Of a stretch of 64,000 bases of DNA, positions 44,001 to 59,000 are shown piece after piece. Source of the DNA: Diploscapter coronatus (Eukaryota > Nematoda > Chromadorea > Rhabditida > Rhabditidae); NCBI GenBank assembly GCA_964036155.1, contig OZ038422.1:81615201-81679200 (forward strand), written 5' to 3'. The notes beneath the pieces are model-generated. The model had not been told where the DNA came from. It made no database searches and saw only the letters and a list, made by a program, of their open reading frames with translations. The translations under genes were made by a program, and so were the position numbers. The number at the start of each line of letters is the position of its first letter. Position 1 is the first letter of the stretch.

Positions 44001-47000
44001 AACTTTCGAAATTTATCGCGCAATTATGCCTACTTTTCTTCACTTGGAAACTCGAAAACATGCACTTCATCTTTCATGTTTATGCAATGCATGTAATTAG
44101 GAAGCCTCCTCTCATTTTGAGTGAAATCAAAATTATTCCTCTACACCTACATATTTCATTTTCTCACTCGCAAATAAACAAAATAATAATAGACAGTAGC
44201 TGCGTCATGGGAAAATAAGCAAAAGACTTGCATAGATAATCTCTTAAGTTTTGAATTCGAGTTATTTTTAGCTTATTAAGAGTTTTGATGAAATGTATCA
44301 TTAGCTGTTTTCGAGCATAATTTGCAGCAGAGTTGATGAATGAAATGCGCAAAGATTTTGCATAGTTGATTTTTGAGTGTTGGCCTTACAGCTCAAACAT
44401 CTCTTTAATGACTATTCAGGGAGCTTACATCAAAGATGTGATGATTTTGTGCAATTCAAGGATTGTGTAATAAAAGAATGGCATGATGAAGGCCGCCGTA
44501 TGCAATATTCGCTTTCTGATTGTAAATATTGGCGAACTAGTTGAAATTGAAAATATCAAGTAAAAAATGGTTCACCGCCCACCTTATCAATCTCGATCAT
44601 GGTCTCCTTTCCTGTCTCAATTGGTATGGTCCTTTCCATGCTGAAACTCTTCTTCCTCGCTGCTGTTCCGGCCGTGGAAGGTGCTGAAATTTGTAAATTT
44701 ATCTTGGAATCTTCGAAATAAATGTGTATAGCGGAAACTAAACTCTCAATAAAATCATTTGCTTAATTTTCAGATAGATTTGTGAAATAGCTTTGTACTT
44801 TTCAGATTTTCATTTTTTTTACTATTCTCTCACCAAAAAACATTTTCTTGAAGTGACTCAAATTTCTCTCTATTTTGAAAAACAAAGATTGAAAATGAAT
44901 TTCCAAAGCAGTAAATGGCGTCTTTGGAAAAATGGAAAGATAACAAAAGAGGATGGATGAACTCTTAGAAACGAGGATAATTTTATGCTATTTTATACCC
45001 AGTAGGGATTAGTGAAATTCGCAGCACTCATCTTTGATATCTAGTTTTCGGTTCAAGATGACGCTACAAAAATATAATATTCTCGAAATCTCTAAAATGC
45101 TTAGAAGAAGCATGACTTCCTGGAAAGTATCATTTCAAAAATAAGCGGGGCTTGCAAAAATGTGATCCAAATGAAATGCTAACTCTTCTTCTAGTTCTCA
45201 AAGTGCAGCAATCAATTTCTTCTCTCCATTTATCCTAAACAAATCTGTTTCAATTTATCACTGTTTATCGTTAAATTCTTCCAAAATACGAAGTTTATTT
45301 ATCTTCCTCGAATCCTGCGTATCATTCGATCTGCTTTGAAAGTGCGCCGCCCTACTACAAATTGGCAAGTTGATTTTTAGAGACGGAACTCGCAAAAATG
45401 CGTTTTTTGCGGATATCTTCTGGATTTGCATCTTTCTTTGGCCTCTCTTTGAGAGACACACACTCTCTCTCTCGCTCTCGTAAGGCATGCCTCAGGGGCC
45501 AATGCCAACTTTGTAGTCGAAGAGAGCAGAGGAGATCGATAAAGTGAGCCAGGAGGGGAAATGAGGCAAAACGAGAGAGGCAGAGAAGGAAAGATCAGCT
45601 AGAGATAACGGGATTTGAGAGATAGAAGAAGAAAATGAAAAATTGAGTACGCGGAAGAAGGAAGCTAAAGTTGAAATGGCGCGAAATTGCGAAAAAAAAA
45701 ATAAAATGCAAAAATCCCCCGAATTTGGAATTTTTAATGCGAGTGAGATAATACAAAATGAGCAGAATGAATAAAGGAAAGGAATTCTATAAAACGCGAA
45801 AATGAGGAAAACTTTTGGAAATAGATTTTGCAAAAGAAATGAAAGTTCTTTGTCCTTTCAACTTCCAAATTTGAAGGTTTGGAATTTTGCTAATACCTTT
45901 CTAGAATAGAAATGCTCCTAAATTATAGCCTGGCATGGATCAGAGTTTGGTGAAACTTTCTGATAAGGATAGATTAATTTCCTTGAAATAAGCGGCAAAA
46001 TCTTTAGTCGAAAAGTGGAACAGGAAATTTGAAAGTTTGTCTTTCTATTGATAACTTATTATGCTCGATTTGAAACAATTTTCGGAAATTCAAATCTAGA
46101 AACTCCCACAAATTAGAAATCAGAAAATAAGTTCTTCATTTTAAAACTCGAGTCTCTTAGGATTAAATTTGACATTAATTTAGCATTGAAGATAAAAAAG
46201 TAAATAAATGTTGCATAGCAATTTCTGTCGGAGTAAAGTTTGGTAAGAATTTTCGTTCTTGAACGAATGGAGAAATGGGAAAAACGAAGCTAAAATTACT
46301 CGCTTCTTTGACCAAATGATAAAAATAAGCCTATTATTTTTACTTGACAGGCCGAGTTTTTCTCTTATGGAGTGAATGCAATTGCCAAGTTTCTCTAAGA
46401 AAATAATGGAATTATTAACAACTGCGCTGTAAAATTGTGCTACTTCATGAAGTTTCCCCAAAGTAGATTATCTCATGATCAAACTTTCATAAAAATCAGC
46501 ATAAATAGCCTTCTAAAAGAATTTAACAGCTATTATGTTATTCAACACATTTTTGCCCCGATAATTTTAGGATTAATTATGGACCAACGAAAGGTTGATC
46601 CTCGTTCAGTTTCGTGACCTTTAGTCTGCCTTACCTTGCGCGTTATGATGCGAAGTGTCCGAGGAATCGACTGTGGGTGACATTTGCGAGGACGTCTGAA
46701 AGTCAAATGTTATCACTATCAAATCACAATAATGGATGATGTAATGCAAGGAGATAAGGAAACGTCTGAAGACGTTGAGGTACGACACAGCAACATAGAA
46801 AAAAGGCCAGTCATTGCCAAGACCCGAGTCAGAAGGCCCAAAGTATGCAAAGTGTTTGAAGGAAAGCTGGAAGAAAGAGAAAAAGGGGAAGGGGGGAACG
46901 AAAAAAGAAATAGCAAATCGAAAAGAGGGGAAGGAAGACACAGAGAATCTCAATTAGAGAGACGAAGCAGAGAGGGAAGGGGCCCTAAGGCATGAAAGAA

Positions 47001-50000
47001 GAAAAAGTAGAAGGGAAGATGCAGCAGCTCCTTTTTATTCTGCTTCTCTCCTCATCATTATTTTCTCGGTTATTCTTCTTCTCTTCTCTCCAGAGTTCTT
47101 TCTCTCGCCCTCCCGATCCAGCGCACTATTTCCTTACGCATCTAGAGCTCTAGGTAAAGGCCTTTCTAATGAAAATAAGCGAGCCTCGCGAGTGAGAAAT
47201 CGAAAAAATGAGGCTGTGAGCCCTCGAAGTGGCGACGACGGCAAAGTGTTAGAGAAAGTGCGAATGTGGAATGAGAGAGAAGAGGAGGAAAGACGCAAAA
47301 AAGGGAAATTAGAGAGTTAAAGGGAATGGGTAAGAGAATGAATGAAATAAAGAGGTAATAGATAGATAAAAGTTAGAGAATACACGATTCGAAGAGACCC
47401 GAAAGTGAGATAATGAATAAATTAAAGAGGTAGAAAGATGGAGAAGCGCTGAAATAGTGAATGAATTAGGAGGGGGGTGAGATATGGAAATATAAATGAA
47501 GAAGTAGAGGCTCGAGGAGAAATGGATAGATATTGCGGGAATTGGAAAATTAACAAGCATCCTTCCCTTGCTTGCTCGCCTGCCTGCCTGCCTGCCCCTA
47601 GCCTCATTCCCTGAGCGCGAAGCTAGGGAGACCTTCTTTTACCCTATCCTTATCCTTCCTAGTCTAGAACTAGAAAAGATATGAGAAATAAGTGGAAAAG
47701 ATCCCTGCCTCAATTTAAAACTTTGCACCGCTTATTATCGCCTGCCTCACTACAAAGGCTGCGCGAAACCTTGACTTCGAATTTTTCGAATTGTTGACTG
47801 CGCGCAGCAGGCCTGATCGAAGGGCAGCCAAATCTTGCAATTGAGCGAATTCAATTTACCCTGTAGTTTTCGATTTATACCTCACAACTTTTAACCCGAG
47901 ATATTATTATTATTTTATCAAATGAAAGCTAATTGTGAGAACGCCGAAAGTTATCCCAGACACTTTTCCACTTCTATCTTTGACCGCACAATTAGGGTTC
48001 GTTTAGAAAAGCTTGGTTTCGAATTTGTTGAAAAGGCGCATAATTATGGTTGATATTTCACTCGCTTCTTTTGAAAAGGAATCAAAATAACACGAAACAA
48101 GTCGGATGTTTTCCTCTCGGAAAGAAAACTCGAGAATCGAGAATTTTCACAGCGAGAGTATTTTGCAATTTTCCATGTCCGAATTTGGAAGTAATGAGGA
48201 ATAAAATAGAAACGCAAAGGGGGAAAAAGGATGAGTGCTGGAATTTAGCCGTTATTTTAACGAATCATAAAAGGGGAAATGCAAAGCCAGTGCTCGATTT
48301 TGAGAGGGAATGTGAGAATTAAGCCAACCCAAGAGTGGAAGAAGAGAGGGAAGGAATATGAAGGACCCACACACCCTTTGGACATAAAAACTGCAGCGAG
48401 CGGCGGCAAACCAACACAAGCACATATCATATTCAGGTTAGCGCTGCTGGAGGAATGAAGAAAGGAAGAAGAAGAATGAACAAGATCTGGAAGGAAAATA
48501 AGTCTGGGAAATAAACATGAAAATATTGTGCAAGGTTATGAGAGCCATGAAAAATGGTAGCCATTTTTGATGGGAAATAATAGTTTTTGAAAGATCATTC
48601 CACTTTTCTCAATTTGAAAGTTTTGAAGGAAGAGAAACTCTTTGAAAAGGCGTCAAAAGGAAAGGTGCTATCGGAAATTTCTCAACAAACGCACAAATGA
48701 AGCAAAGTGAAAAAATGGAAAAAGTCGAGCAAAAAAGGAAAAGCCAGCTACTCTCTCAGGAAAAGTGCCTCTGTCTCTGCATTTGGATAGAGTGAACGAA
48801 CTCCTTGGTCTTTCCTTCTCTTTCCCTTCTGACTAGAAGGGTTTCTGTTTCTCTGCACTTGTAGACTGGATCAACTTTTTATCTTTTATCTTCGCATTTC
48901 CTACTATTTTCCAAAAATTCCCTCTCTTCCTAATCTTCTATCTTTTTCTCCTCTATGATCGAGCTATTTCGTACCTCTTTATTCGCTCTCTCCTCTCTCA
49001 CTTACTTGGGATGAAGCATAAATTCAATTGCGAGGGAAGCGTCTCTTCGGCTGTGAGCAGCACATAAAATGAGTAGCTGATGGCGACGAAAAAGGAAGGC
49101 AACAGCGAGAGGAAGGGAAAAAGGGTGGATTGACGAAATCGAGATAATCGCAGAGCCAATTAGAGGTTCGAAATGATAGAGAAGAGGCAAACTACCTAGA
49201 ATTATTAAATCACAAAAGTGAGAATGATTAGGGAGCTTAGAGAATGAATCTTTTCAGTTCCTCATGATGAACTGATAAAATGTTAAATTTTGGAGAAATT
49301 TAGAAATGTTCTCGTTTTTTTCGATGACCTCAAAAATACTACGAAAATCTATCAAATGAAGGTAATGATGATGAACATTGTAGTAGTAGTAGTAGTGGTA
49401 GTCAACCAAATCCCATCAACCTGGAATACCTTTACCCAAGCGGAGAGTTGACTGATTTGCCTTCTCTCCTTTCCTTTCCTCCTCCCTAACTTCCAAGACA
49501 GAAAGAGGAAAACCACAGAAAATGGACCATTTCCTTCCCCTTTTCGATGTAAGCAACTCTTTTCAGACTGGATTTTCGCATGAGCAGATATCAAATAATA
49601 AAATCAGGAAAATGCGGATGATTCCGGAAGCAGAGAGAAGCAGTAATGGGGCTAATGAATGGCGGGAGGGGGTCGAGTTTTGAGAAAGAAAAGATTTAGG
49701 TAATTAATCAGAGCAGCCTGTTTTATGTCTAGCAGCTTACATCATAAACTAGTTTTTTCATGAGCTGATGAAAAGTCTGTCTGGAGTTTGAGATGTAGGG
49801 TTTTCCTTTTCAGTGATTGGCTCATTTGTGATTTTTACGAATTGAAAATTACCCGCTCGCTTTCCACAGAGGCTGAAGATGTCGATGGGTGGTCGGGCTT
49901 TACAGCGCAATCTTGCTGAAACAGGATGATTTCATTTCATGATGATGATGATGTGCATTATCGTTCATGGTAAAACATGAAAATTGACATTTTCAACTAA

Positions 50001-53000
50001 TGAAGATATGGATATGTGCAGATTCATGGCTTCGAGTACAAAGTTGCCGGAAGTAATTAGATAAGGCTCTATTTTTCGGTAAGATAGAAATTTGAATACA
50101 TCGTTACTTTGCTTATTCGCACGAGAATAATGAAATCGATGTTTGTGTTATTCGAAATTTTCCGAAGAAAAATAGACCCGAGTCAGTAAATACTTTGTTA
50201 CTATAGCAGATAGTGTGGGAAAGAGTGACAAGAGGTAGTGAAATAGCGTTTGATAACAAAGAACTCAATTTCAGAAATATTGTATTTACTTTTGGTAGCA
50301 GTGCGTTCGCAGCCATATTTTCTAACCATTTGATTATTTGTAATGCATAAAGAATTCTGAGTGATTTATTGTAATTTGCATTGTCGAAACGATTACCATA
50401 GCTCCTTCCCTCCTCATGACGACCATGTGAATGGGCTGTCCTTCATCGCAGCACTGCTTGATCTTCGTCGATGCAGCCACGTGGGAGATGCCTCGCAGAA
50501 CTCGACCGTTAATCTGAAAATTTGTAAATAATGAGAAAAGTACACACAGTTGAAAAGGATAGATTATTGAAAATCGTCAAGTTGGTTTATGCAGCCGATA
50601 TTATCAATTTAGAATACAGATATTTTGATCATTTTTCACTCAGAAAATGTTTTGACAGGAAGATAGATCTCATTTTAATACAAGGTCTATGCAAATAGTG
50701 TATGAAAAACAAGTTCCAGCAAGATTCTTTTCTCTGCTTACCTCGAGAATCTCGTCCCCAATTCTGACAGCCAGAGGACAGGCGATTTTCACGGCGACCA
50801 CGAACACGTTCAATTGGCGTCGATCTCTGAAAATCGCTAATAAATGACTCTTTCGCCAAAATTCCTACTTGTTCCCGGCGAGGGATATGCCCAGTCCAGC
50901 TTCGGGAGCCTTCTCGCAGAAGGTCAGGAACACTTCGCCAGGCATGTGGCCGTATTTTCGAAGCAGCTTTTCTAAAAAGCGAAGAATTGTTTTCAATTGC
51001 TATAATTAAGACCGACTCTGAGTGTATTTGAACTTGTCCTCCTCGTCGTCATCACCGACTTCCCTCGGCAAAGCAGCGGCACTGTCCTTTTCGATGCCTA
51101 GTTTCTCAAGTTCGTCCATATCGACCTAAACGCAAATCTTATTTTTAATCTGTAACAAATCCAAAATGAAAATTTAGAAAAAGGTTGAAGACGTACTGTA
51201 CCAAAGTACTCGAGTCTTCCCGTTATTCATGGTATAAATCACTACTATTTTGGTCCGAAAACCGTCTTTAACTATTTAGAAAACTATCTTATCAGATAGA
51301 GGAGCGTGATAGACAATTTTCTTCAAAGCTATTCAAGAAGTGGCTCGATTTATAGGTTCAGAAGAATTACCTCGTGACAGGGTTCTTCTTCGTGAGCTTC
51401 GGAACTCGACACGTCGGATACGATCAGGGTTGTGCGACTCTGAAAACAATATTTTAAGTTTCGAAAAATTATGATCTTCATTGTTTGTAAAAAATATAGA
51501 TACAAAAATTTTCATTTTCTGGAATTCGATCGATCTTGTACGAGTGAATTGTCTAAAAACACCCCACCTCTTTCCTGTCCTCGGAAGTCTTCTTCTTGAG
51601 GCTGTCCTTCTTCTTCTTCTCCTTATCAGACTGGTTACTTCTCACGCTGTCCTGTCTCTTTTCTCTGTCAGAACTCCTGCTCGTCTTGCTCTCCTTTCGT
51701 TCAGAAGTAGGTGTCTCAACTTCTACAGGTTGTGGAGCTTTGTCGAGAGACTGAAAGTAATAATTTGCATTATTTTTCAATAATAAAATTGTTTACCGGC
51801 TGTTTCGGTACTCGATTATTATTTTCCGATTGTTTCCTCTCTGGAGCAGCAATTTCTTGGATTGGTGCAGAGGTGACAGCCCCATCTGGTGGTGGAATTT
51901 CGGCTGATTTTGGTGTGATTTTCCGCTCTCTAATCGTATCGGTTCTTTCAATCACTTCTAAATTGAAAATCATTTTTAAAAATGCGCATTTTATCGACTT
52001 TTCAATAATAAAAAATTTGAATATTTCTTGGAAAAACATACCACTTTCAACCTCGATTTTCTGAACGACGAACACAGGTTCTGGCAGTGCAGGTTCTTTT
52101 GGTTTGGATTCTTCTTTAATAACTGCCGGAGGAGAGGCGACTTTATCCGAATCTTTTGAGGGCTCTTCCTCTTTGATGACAGTCACCATAGGAGGCGGTT
52201 CGTCTCTCCTCTCCAAATTCTCAGTCTTTACAGAGCCCATTGTCGAGTTCGAGGCAGAACTGATCAGTTGGTTCTACAAGAGAAGTCAATCATTTTCTTC
52301 ATTCGACAAAAACCCTTACATGTTGATTGGAGCTCTGCAGAGATTGCAGCACGAATTTCACCGGATTCTGTGCATTCTTGATCGTTTCGACTGCGAATTC
52401 GTGCGTTGCATCGCGAAGGTCGACTCCGTTTACCTGAAAATAAGATTTTTTCTTCATATTTTGGAAGATAACAATTTTCAAAACGAAATAAAATGGACTC
52501 TTAAAATCATCAAAAGCATGGAAGGAACGCATGCATTGTTCCGAGAAAAATGACAAAGCATAAATACTCACACTAATGACTCGATCTCCCATGGACATTT
52601 GTCCCGACTTGCCAGCAGCGCTGTTGGGAAGGACGCTTTTGATGAAGATCCCAGCGACCGTGGACCCAGTGCCGGGCAGACCTCCCTTCTGGGAAACCTC
52701 CACCCGGCCGCCCACAATCGAAATGCCGAACGACTTGTTCGGTTCGCGGTGCAAAACCACTGTCCGAGGCTCGCCCCAGTACTTCGAGCGGTTGATTTTT
52801 GCCTGCAGCTAATCAATTTCATGTTCAGGTATATGAGCAAGTAGTGTGAATGAGGTTAAAATAGCATTGAAATTTAATCTTGAGTAGAAAGATAGTGTAG
52901 AGGTCAAAAGTTCGGAGCAGTGAAATATTTAGAATACGGCCTGTCACTCCAAATTATCAGGAAAATCGAGATATGAAACGTTTCTCTTATGAATTGCTCC

Positions 53001-56000
53001 AAACTTATGTGGGTTAATAGTGAAGCTCGGTAAAATATGAAGTAAGATAAGGAAGTTGCATACAAGACTAACCGAATCGGCGTGTCGGTCAGTGCCGCCA
53101 CTGCTGGTGCTCATAGTGCTCATGGTGGTGCTCTGCTTGCCTTCCCTGTCCTTCTCATTCACAACTCCCTTCTCCTTCTCCCCAGAGCTGTCCAGAGACT
53201 GTGATTGAGTCGTTGTGGAAACTACGGCTGGAGGCTGAAAAGATAATTTTAATGAATTCTAGTCTGAGCATTTATAATAAATTGTGAAATTTCCCAAATC
53301 TCACCTGTCTAAAATGGTAAGCTTTCAAAGGAAAATTCCTCCTATTATTCTTTACTTTCAGCAAAAAGAACTATGAATCATGGGCATCGCATTGTTTTGT
53401 TTTACGTCCAAGTAAAATTCCTTTCAAAATCGGATTAAGGTGAAGATGGAAAATAAATGACGAAGATCTTACTTCTTCCTTCTTCTCAGATTGAGTTGCT
53501 GCTTTGCTCCCTTCAGATGCACTGACAGGTTCCGCTTCCTTCGCTTCCCTCTCAATTACAGTAATCGACAGTCGTCTCTCGTCCTCTCGCTCAGTCGATT
53601 GTCGCTCTTCCGACGAGGATTTGTCCACGTCTCGAGCCGTCGAAAGGGCCTGCGCAATCAAAGTTCATCATAACAAAAATTGTCAATGTTTATAATTTTC
53701 ATAGTAAAAAAATCGAACTTTGCATAAAAATGCTACTAAATAAGAACCTAAAATATTGCACACTTCAAGAGGGAAATTTCAAAATATGAAAATATCATAA
53801 TTACTTTCGAGTTGAAATTCACCTGTTGATACTCGCTGAAAATGGGCGGTTCCTCCTCGACCTGATCTGTCTCTGTCTCTGCTTCTGTTTCTGGTCTGTT
53901 GCCAATATTGCCACTGCTCCACTCGGGAATCTGCGCACTCACCGACAGTTCGAGGGCCGCGTCTCGAAGCGCTGCCTGCAAATTTACAATTTCACCGGAT
54001 TTTAGGGATAATTACTATCTATCTGATATTTCAAAAATCAAGAAAATTGCATGCTTGCAGCGATGAATTGAGGCCACGCGACGTTGTACACTAAAAGGGA
54101 GCAATTCCTCTATAATTAGTCGGAGATTTAAAGTAGTGGAAATTGGAAATTCGCAGAGTAAAATGAGTGATGCAAGCTCGACGTAATATGATTTTCCAGA
54201 AGGTTTGCAAAATTTAGCAAAATGAACACAAATTGGAAGAAAGCACTAAGAAATATGATCAAGTCGAAGAGTGGATATAATGACCGACTTGACTGAATTA
54301 GGAAATGAAGATGCTACTTGAAAATGAGAAGGAAAGAGGAAGGAGGAGAGGAAAAAAGAGGGAAGAATGGAGGATTTTAAGGATTCTTCTCCCACCTATT
54401 GTTATGCTTGTTGCTGTCCTCTACACTCTCGATAAGGAATTAGACATTTTTTAGTGAAAAGCCGGAAAAGACACAGGGGTTAGAGAAGAAGAAGGGGAAA
54501 TAGCGAATGAATTAGGGAGAGGGAAAAGAAGGAAAGAGGATGAGAGACACGAAAAGCCGCTTGGCATACGCGCAAATGCAATTGACAAAAATCAGAGTTA
54601 GGCAGAAAAGGGAGAGAAGCGCAAGAATCAGTGCAAATGAAGTGAGGGCAAATGGCAAAGTGGGCGGGGAAAAAGGACACGCCCACTCGAATGTCAAGCA
54701 GGATAATAACAACGCTGCAAGGGGATCTGAATTGGACATTTGGACTTATTATTTGAAGAGGGAAGAATCAAGGATTTTGGAGATCGAAATAAAAGCATTG
54801 CAAGTTTGATGCGAAAACGAATGAAACAGAACAAAAAATCACTGAATTATTGCAGGTATTTGATCTTGGTGATCTTTTGAAAAGTAACAAAATGTTCTAG
54901 AATGATGAAGCCTATTCCAAAGAAAATTATGGACGTGATTTTCTGCAAAGAATTAGCACCGCTAATTGAAAACTTTCTAGAATATGGAGGAAAATGTTGC
55001 AATAAAGCAATTGCACAAATTGATTTTGACAAATTGCAAGATAACACGGCAAAATTGCCTGATCTTTGAGACCATTTTTGGCAAAATGATGCTGGAGGAT
55101 AAAGCAGCATAAAATCCGAATAAGTGCAATATTATCTCGCCTAAAAGTTCTAAATGCGATCAAATTCTGCAGAGTGTTATGGATATCCTTATATTTTTAT
55201 CCGAGAGTTTATAGACGTATCATCCGTGATAAAGCCGCACAGAAATGAAATACAAATAAAAGTAATGGAGCAGCATCACTCTGCACTTGATTTTTCTGGA
55301 TAATTTATATGGAATAAATGTGCAGAGTCGAGGCGAGTTATGTATAGTTAAGCGGCCTGCTCTAATCCCTTTAGCCCTCTTAGAGGCAGAGATATGGAAG
55401 ATAGCGAGGGATATATCTATAGAATAGAAATAAAAATGCTGAGCTGGGACTAGACATTTTGCATTTTGATGAGAAATAACACGAAGCCCTGCATTCAGTT
55501 AAAGCAATTAGAAATTAGCTAGTATGAATGATATAAACTTCAATGAAATTGGCCCTTGAAATAGTCGAGTCACAAAACAAATCGCAAAAGTAAAGCAGTG
55601 ATGAATGTTTTATAAGCTTAGATTATAGAGGCGCACAAAAGTTTAGAACAATGCATCATGTTTGATATTGCTGCTAGCTGAATTTTCCCTGAAATAATCC
55701 GAATAACATTTTGTGGATAACTGTCGCCAGACGTCATCTTAGAATCAATTCTACAAAATTGCATTCGGTAAAAATGCAAATATTAAATATTATTGACAAT
55801 AAAGCATTGTTTCACTTTTGGGAACCCCTGTATGTAATGGTATAGAACGAAAAAGTAAATGAATGATAGAAAATTTAGGAAAAAAGTTCTAGCTTGATAT
55901 GGCTTTTAACATAAAAAAAAGACTGAACGAACCTCAATAATTTCCTGGATGAACTCATCGATATTCGCCAAATCGATGAATCGCTGCAATTCTGTCGACG

Positions 56001-59000
56001 ACAAATTCGAGAGGTAGTCGTCGCGTTCGGATTCAGAAACTTGCACGTCCATTTTCCTTTCTGAAATTATCAATGTTGAAAACATTGAAATATAAGCAAT
56101 TAAAGAATAATAAGAGGTGCCACTGGCTGCACGCTCTTTCTACAATATGACGTCACGATTTTCAATTGAGAATGATGTGATTTAATAAAATCATGTCGTC
56201 ATATTGCAGGAAAAACGCGTGCTGTTGCCTGAAAAACAACGAATGAAGTACCTAAATGTTCGACTCCCGAAGTGTCTGTATGCGAAATATCGATTCTTCG
56301 ACTGTCTTCGTCTATGGCTTCCGATATGTCCGTGTCGTCGGTTGTGAATGTTCCTGAAAACTGCCTATTTTTCTTGGAAAATCTATATTGCCGAAAAACT
56401 ATTGTTGGGAATTGAGACCTTCGCTTTTCCATTTCGTAGAAAAATTATAATTTTTCTGTTATCAGATTGAATCTATCCCGATGCAAAAATGTTTCCCTTT
56501 CCTCCCACCTTTTTGCCTCAAGATAAAAGCAGCATTTTTGCTACTCAGCACAATTCACTGAATTTGCTTTTTTTATTTTGATTTATCACTTTTATTGAAA
56601 GGTTTAATTACCCAAACTTGAGGTGCCCATTTCTCCTACTTCCTGTCCTAGTAATTTCCCCTAAACTACCCTAAACACCAAGTGCTATTGAAAGCCGGAC
56701 TGATCAATCAACCGTCGTCCAAATACAACTATAACTTGAAACCAAATAAATGAAACAGTTTCAATGCAAAGTAATCAGCGCGTAATTGCAACTAACTTTA
56801 CAGCATTTTCTTTGACTAGAAGAGTTCGATGACTCTTTGAAAAATACACAACAAACATATTGCATCTTCGAATTTGCTCACTATTGTTGTTTTAAATAAT
56901 CGCTCTTCACAAATAACATCATTTGATTACCTGTAGGTGCACTAGTTGTAGCGGCAGTGACGGGCTCGACAGGCACCATTTTCGAACCCTTCCTCTCGAA
57001 ATACGGACTGCGGTAGAATTTAGGGAATACTCTGAAATTTAGGAAAGAATAATGGCCTGCAGAAATTCTATATCTCACTTCGGTGACAGTCGATTTGTGA
57101 CGGCGCCTTCTGTACTGGCTTCTCGATGAAATCGTTCTTTCCAGACCTTAGCATCGGCAGCAGTGATGTAAGTGATGCTGAAAAAACGATTTCAATTTTT
57201 CAAGAAAATGGAGCAGAATAATGTATTCCTAAATAAAATGTGTATGTAAGGAAGGTGGATAGATTTAGAAATCAAGTTTGGCACAAGGACGGAATGGCGT
57301 AACGCGAAGTGATGAAATTTTCCCTTCTGAACCTAACAAAAAAGCGAAAATGACGGAACGCAATAGAAATTGCGTTGAAAAAGGAAACGTTTCGTTATTT
57401 CAAACTGACATATATAGATTTCGTTTCCCATCAACCGAATTCATTCTCAGAAATCCTTAACCAACCTTGTTTCTATCCCCAACAGATTCGCCCGCTTCAG
57501 GATGGACCGAGCTTGTGAATTTGTGACATTTCGCAGGTTTTCAGTGTTCAGCTTGACGATGTAATCACCGACCTGCAACTTCAGTTGATCTTCATTGCTT
57601 GAGAGTAAGTCTTATTTACCTGTATTCTACCGTCCAATCCAGCAGCTTTCCGATGACAGATGCTTTTGACGATGCAACCATTCACTCCTTTGTCTTTGTC
57701 GGCGTCAAGGCTCAAACCTAAAATATTCTTTACGTAAATCATATAAAATTTTAACGAGTTCTGGAAAAATTCTCTTCATCTTATCCAATTTTGTTGAAAT
57801 ACTCCACAAAATGGTTTCCGTTTCATGGAATATGCAAATGAAGAACCACTTCATGTGCATTATAAAGGAAGATTTATCTCACACTTCCTCTAGCATAATC
57901 TCAGTGTCTCTCGTCAGAAGATCTTCATCATAAATTAGCGCGTTTTTACTCCGCGAAGCAATTCGAGTGACGAGCATCGCCATGTAAATCATTGGGAGAA
58001 AATTGATAATATGTCCCAAATACATAGGTCTTTTCTTAAATCGCTTACAAAATAAGGATATCTCACCTATTCTTGATACAATTTTAATAGGAGCTTTCTA
58101 TCAACGATGAAATTAGCAACTGTTATCTCTAATTTTCTCAAAAAAAACAACAACAACAATAACTTACCCAGAGACAGAGCTCCTTTGCTGACTTTGACAG
58201 TCCGTTCGAGATGTGATGGCAGATACACGACGTCGTACGTCCAGCTGCCTCGAAGGGACGAGGGGGACGAGGGCGAGGGCGAGCGGGAAGAGGAGGGAGA
58301 CCAAGAGCACATCGAGGAGAGAGAACGCTCGGAAGATGAATATGATGCCGAATGGGAAGGGTAGTAGCTCTGAAAATCATAAATTCATAAATAATTCAAA
58401 CCGTAGACCTCTTATTGCATTCTTAATTTAGTTGAAAAATACATACACACACACACTTCATAGCACCAGCAACAACAACATTCTATATGGGCTTTCGCTT
58501 AAAAATATGCCTTACCTGTGGATGCAATTTTCGATACTGATCGGCTCCGATCCACACCGTCTCCTGGCTACTCGTTACTGTTGATGGCTGGAAAATTTCC
58601 ATTTATTATTCGTTTAGAAATATCATCTTTAAGAGCAGTATGCCATTTTCATGACATTGTCTGCTCTCTCAAAACAATAATATTTATCGTGAATTCTCCG
58701 ATTATCATGAACAGCTTCGTACCTGCTTTCTGCGACTTCTCGGACTGCTGCCTCTGGCCAAAAGCCGCTCGCTCCTCGAAATGATGGGCGAGTGGGACGA
58801 GGTGCGACACTAAAGCAGATCAGTAAATCGATCAATTATTTAATTATTGAAACCGATAAGATTTAGATTTTTGAAGTCTAATGGCGGAAGTATTTCGTAG
58901 ACCAGTGGAATATAAAGTAGGTTTTACGAGAGAGGAAAACAAATTTTTGGAGGAACGAATAATTGCATTCTTGAAAGAAAGCAAGCAGGGATGTTTACAA

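Noticed and set aside
43799..44218. 139-codon plus-strand open frame with hydrophobic residues
   Set aside because: It lies inside an intron of the multi-PDZ gene in T-rich DNA; the hydrophobic look follows from base composition and no promoter or homologue is evident.
45492..45833. 113-codon minus-strand frame in a multi-PDZ intron
   Set aside because: Ser/Phe/Leu low complexity from a purine-rich plus strand, with no splice sites in phase with the gene.
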